A stretch of 64,000 bases of DNA from Micrococcales bacterium 31B (lineage in GTDB: Bacteria > Actinomycetota > Actinomycetes > Actinomycetales > Dermabacteraceae). A program made the translations under genes and the position numbers. The DNA lies in assembly GCA_022803075.1 (NCBI GenBank), contig JAFFTF010000001.1, positions 351,835 to 415,834 on the forward strand, given 5' to 3'. Of this stretch, positions 61,522 through 64,000 are shown one piece after another. Each line of letters starts with the position of its first letter. Positions within the stretch are counted from its first letter, which is position 1. Under the pieces are notes generated by a model. The model was not told the origin of the DNA. It ran no database searches and saw nothing but the letters and a program-made list of their open reading frames with translations.

Positions 61522-62292
61522 GTGAGTTCAAGCTTGAGCGGTCGCCGTGTGTTGATTTTGCGCGATCCCCGTCGCTGCGGGGACCTCGTCGCCTTGCTCC
61601 ATGAGGAGGGGGCGGAAACGACGTGCATCCCGGTTTCGCGCAATGAGGTGCTGCCCCCGCCCGCCCCGGGGCTCGAGGTTGATGTCGAATCTGCGCGCAT
61701 CTGGCTCGTGACGAGCGTCAACGCCGTGTTGGCCCTGGACGCCTCGGTGCGTCCGGGACCGGGCGCCCGCGCCTACGCGGTCGGCGACGCCACGCGCCGC
61801 GCACTGGCTCACCGGTATCCGGGCCTGACCGTGCAGGTGCCCGAGGGGGCCACGTCGGGCGCAGCTGTGGCGACCGCGATGATCCAGCGTGAGCGCCCCG
61901 TCCGCGTGTACTTTCCGTGCGCCGAGGCCATCCGCGAGGACGCCCCCCGGCTGTTGGCAGGGGCCGGCTTCGACGTGCAGCGGCACGTGGTGTATCGCAC
62001 GGTGCCGAATCGGCAGGCGGCGCCAGCCGTGGACGCCGCGTTCACACCACCACCGGACGCCCTGGTGGTGGCGGCGCCTTCGTCCGTGCGGCACCTGGCC
62101 GAGATGGTCTCTCCCTTTCGCTGGGAGCGCGTTGTGACATGTGCCTGGGGGGCGACCACGGCGTCGGCGGTGAGCGAACAGTATGAAAAAATGGTTCCGT
62201 TCCCGACCCCTCCCATCGTGTTGCGGGCGCCCAGCCCCACGGCTAAGAGCGTGGTGAGCACGTTGCTCGCGCACTTCGACGCGGCGTCCTAA
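61522..62292 (+). CDS. hemD: Uroporphyrinogen-III synthase
   Basis: Closes hydroxymethylbilane to uroporphyrinogen III. 256 residues; the sequence of this enzyme varies widely. Support: GRRVLILRDPRR, WLVTSVNAVLAL, YAVGDATRRAL, VYFPCAEAIREDAPRLLAGAGFDVQRHVVYRT and ALVVAAPSSVRHL, plus position between hemC and hemB. GTG 61522 gives MSSSLSGRRVLIL; the frame is open upstream but without similarity. Confidence 0.88.
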   Translation: MSSSLSGRRVLILRDPRRCGDLVALLHEEGAETTCIPVSRNEVLPPPAPGLEVDVESARIWLVTSVNAVLALDASVRPGPGARAYAVGDATRRALAHRYPGLTVQVPEGATSGAAVATAMIQRERPVRVYFPCAEAIREDAPRLLAGAGFDVQRHVVYRTVPNRQAAPAVDAAFTPPPDALVVAAPSSVRHLAEMVSPFRWERVVTCAWGATTASAVSEQYEKMVPFPTPPIVLRAPSPTAKSVVSTLLAHFDAAS

Positions 62293-62352
62293 CCTCCCGT
62301 CCCGCGTGACCGTTCGTTGTCTCGAACTCGAACCCCCTACCGAAGGTGAATT

Positions 62353-63324
62353 GTGAAACCAGTCATCCGGCCCCGTCGACTTCGCACCACTCCGGCAATG
62401 CGGCGTCTCGTGGCGGAGCATCGCCTGCACCCCAGCGCGCTGATCCTGCCCGTGTTTGTGCGCGAAGGAATCACGGAGCCGAAGCCGCTGCCTTCGATGC
62501 CCGGCGTGGCCCAGCACAGTCTCGCCTCGCTGCGCGAGGCAGCCCGCGAGGCCCGCGACCTGGGCCTGGGCGGCATCATGCTGTTCGGCGTGCCCGAGAC
62601 GCGAGACGCCACGGGTTCGGCGAGCCTCTCCCCCGACGGCATCTTGAACCGTGGTCTCGCCGAGGTGCGCGACGAAGTGGGGGATGACCTCGTCGTGATG
62701 AGCGACCTGTGTCTGGACGAGTTCACGGACCACGGCCACTGCGGCGTGCTCGACGCCCGCGGCCGCGTCGACAATGACGCGACCCTTGAGGTGTACGCAC
62801 GCATGGGCGTCGCGCAGGCTCAGGCGGGAGCGCATGTCGTGGGACCAAGCGGAATGATGGACGGCCAGATCGCGGCGATTCGAGCCGCGCTGGATACCGC
62901 AGCCCTCGAGGACGTCAGCATTCTCGCCTACGCGGCCAAATATGCGTCCGCCTTCTATGGCCCCTTTCGCGACGCCGTCGAGAGCGAGCTGCAGGGCGAC
63001 CGCAAGACCTATCAGCAGGACCCCGCGAACCGCCGCGAATCGCTGCGTGAGGTGCGCCTGGACCTTGAGGAGGGCGCCGACGTGGTGATGGTGAAGCCCG
63101 CCCTGGGGTTCCTCGATGTGCTCGCGGATGTCGCGGCCGTGGCCGATGTGCCGGTCGCGGCCTACCAAGTGAGCGGTGAATACGCCATGGTGGAGGCCGC
63201 CGCCGCGAACGGCTGGATCAACCGCGAGGCGGCGATCACGGAGTCGCTGCTGTCGATTCACCGCGCGGGCGCCAACCTGATTCTCTCGTACTGGGCCGTC
63301 GAAGTGGCCCGTGACCTGCTCTGA
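62353..63324 (+). CDS. hemB: Delta-aminolevulinic acid dehydratase
   Basis: Joins two 5-aminolevulinates to porphobilinogen. 323 residues. Schiff-base lysines in YAAKYASAFYGPFR and VMVKPALGFLDV; SDLCLDEFTDHGHCGVL is the metal loop, with Cys, Asp, Cys where the zinc type has three Cys and the magnesium type none, as in other actinobacteria. GTG 62353 follows AAGGTGA. Confidence 0.96.
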   Translation: MKPVIRPRRLRTTPAMRRLVAEHRLHPSALILPVFVREGITEPKPLPSMPGVAQHSLASLREAAREARDLGLGGIMLFGVPETRDATGSASLSPDGILNRGLAEVRDEVGDDLVVMSDLCLDEFTDHGHCGVLDARGRVDNDATLEVYARMGVAQAQAGAHVVGPSGMMDGQIAAIRAALDTAALEDVSILAYAAKYASAFYGPFRDAVESELQGDRKTYQQDPANRRESLREVRLDLEEGADVVMVKPALGFLDVLADVAAVADVPVAAYQVSGEYAMVEAAAANGWINREAAITESLLSIHRAGANLILSYWAVEVARDLL

Positions 63325-63351
63325 TACTTGAACTCCACGCTAAGGAACCTT

Positions 63352-64000
63352 GTGAACATCCAACCCGCACCCGCCTCGCAGGCACTCTTCGACCGTGCGC
63401 TCGCCGTGACGCCGGGCGGCGTGAACTCGCCCGTGCGCGCCTTTCAGGCCGTGGGTGGCACGCCCCGCTTCATGGTCAGCGGTGACGGCCCGTATATCAC
63501 CGATGCGGACGGCCGCACGTATGTGGACCTGGTGGGTTCGTGGGGGCCGATGATCTTGGGGCATCGTCGCGCCGAGGTGATTGACGCGATTCAGGCGGCC
63601 GTTGCGCGCGGGACCTCGTTTGGTACCCCCGGTGAGGGCGAGGTGGCGCTGGGCGAGGAGATCGTGGCGCGCATCCAGCCCGTCGAACAGGTGCGTCTCG
63701 TGTCGAGCGGCACGGAGGCCACCATGAGTGCGATTCGCCTCGCACGAGGCTTTACGGGGCGCACCAAGGTCGTCAAGTTCATCGGCTGCTATCACGGTCA
63801 CGTGGACGCGCTGCTGGCGGCGGCGGGTTCGGGGGTTGCCACGCTTGCGCTGCCGGATTCGTCGGGAGTTTCGGCCTCCACCACGGCCGACACCATCGTG
63901 TTGCCCTACAACAATCTCGCGGCGGTCGAGGCCGCCTTCGCCGCACACGGCGACGACATCGCGTGCATCATCACGGAGGCCGCCGCGGCCAACATGGGCG
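63352..64000 (+). CDS. hemL: Glutamate-1-semialdehyde 2,1-aminomutase, 3' end cut by window
   Basis: Class III PLP aminotransferase giving 5-aminolevulinate. The first 216 residues are present: [70 protein letters not shown] (PLP phosphate site) and [19 protein letters not shown] are all characteristic. The PLP lysine lies beyond the edge. GTG start at 63352 behind AAGGA (63342-63346). Confidence 0.95.
   Translation, partial: MNIQPAPASQALFDRALAVTPGGVNSPVRAFQAVGGTPRFMVSGDGPYITDADGRTYVDLVGSWGPMILGHRRAEVIDAIQAAVARGTSFGTPGEGEVALGEEIVARIQPVEQVRLVSSGTEATMSAIRLARGFTGRTKVVKFIGCYHGHVDALLAAAGSGVATLALPDSSGVSASTTADTIVLPYNNLAAVEAAFAAHGDDIACIITEAAAANMG

Noticed and set aside
62697-62750. Mixed Cys/Asp/Cys metal loop in HemB as a novelty
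   Set aside because: The same form is usual in actinobacterial HemB.
1-64000. CRISPR arrays, insertion sequences, prophage or rRNA
   Set aside because: No regularly spaced repeats, transposase, integrase, phage structural or rRNA sequence was seen on either strand.

Overview
The window is GC-rich, densely coded chromosomal DNA from an actinobacterium (Actinomycetota). Evidence for this includes lsr2, clpC with a paired clpP1-clpP2 and clpX, DUF3180 and DUF2520 genes in the fol-pan-lysS neighbourhood, an Rv2747-type argA, a galU-rimJ-membrane protein block resembling Rv0993-Rv0996, an LLM F420-type oxidoreductase and a coproporphyrin-type haem cluster. The genus cannot be resolved from the sequence alone; a Micrococcales or Actinomycetales member is most likely. 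I see no prophage, insertion sequence, CRISPR array or rRNA. There is one tRNA, tRNA-Gly(UCC).

Layout. 1-5.4 kb: a translationally coupled operon, folB-folK (fused) / DUF3180 / DUF2520 / panC / lysS / small membrane protein, then lsr2. 5.4-20 kb: a catabolic block lying between lsr2 and clpC, which are adjacent in many actinobacteria. It holds an aldose epimerase, the lactate-utilisation genes lutABC with their FadR-type regulator, an L,D-transpeptidase, a SorC-family regulator divergent from glpD-glpF-glpK (glpF is frameshifted), an HPr protein and mqo. 20.4-30.7 kb: clpC, dedA, argA, mutY, mscL, a SAF protein, fmdB behind a CIRCE element, 5-formyl-THF cyclo-ligase, galU, rimJ and a GlpR/SepX-like membrane protein. 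30.7-38.1 kb: a GntR regulator divergent from a myo-inositol operon (iolC, Cgl0159-like barrel, iolB, iolD, iolA). 38.1-47.2 kb: VOC protein, serine hydrolase, Tat-exported family 8 polysaccharide lyase with LacI-type palindromes, M13 peptidase, acyl-CoA dehydrogenase and a membrane protein. 47.2-47.9 kb: a less GC-rich non-coding stretch. 47.9-55.5 kb: a degenerate ADP-ribosylglycohydrolase, LLM oxidoreductase, tRNA-Gly, then tig, clpP1, clpP2, clpX. 55.5-64 kb: haem synthesis genes hemA (reversed), hemE, hemY, hemC, an unknown reversed gene, hemD, hemB, hemL (cut by the window edge).

How the genes work together. Glycerol is taken up, phosphorylated and oxidised by a membrane FAD dehydrogenase. 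Lactate and malate are also oxidised by membrane or quinone-linked enzymes, so the 5.4-20 kb block is an electron-donor module. Inositol is degraded toward acetyl-CoA and DHAP. The Clp genes form a proteolysis set with trigger factor upstream.

Two features recur. Many transcription units end in long perfect hairpins (up to 19 bp). At least ten genes without a clear ribosome binding site have a -10-like hexamer exactly 6 nt before the start codon, which suggests widespread leaderless transcription. The most unusual single items are the ADP-ribosylglycohydrolase with both metal motifs altered, the CIRCE element on fmdB, the glpF frameshift, and the GlpR/SepX-like gene without an adjacent gephyrin-like gene.
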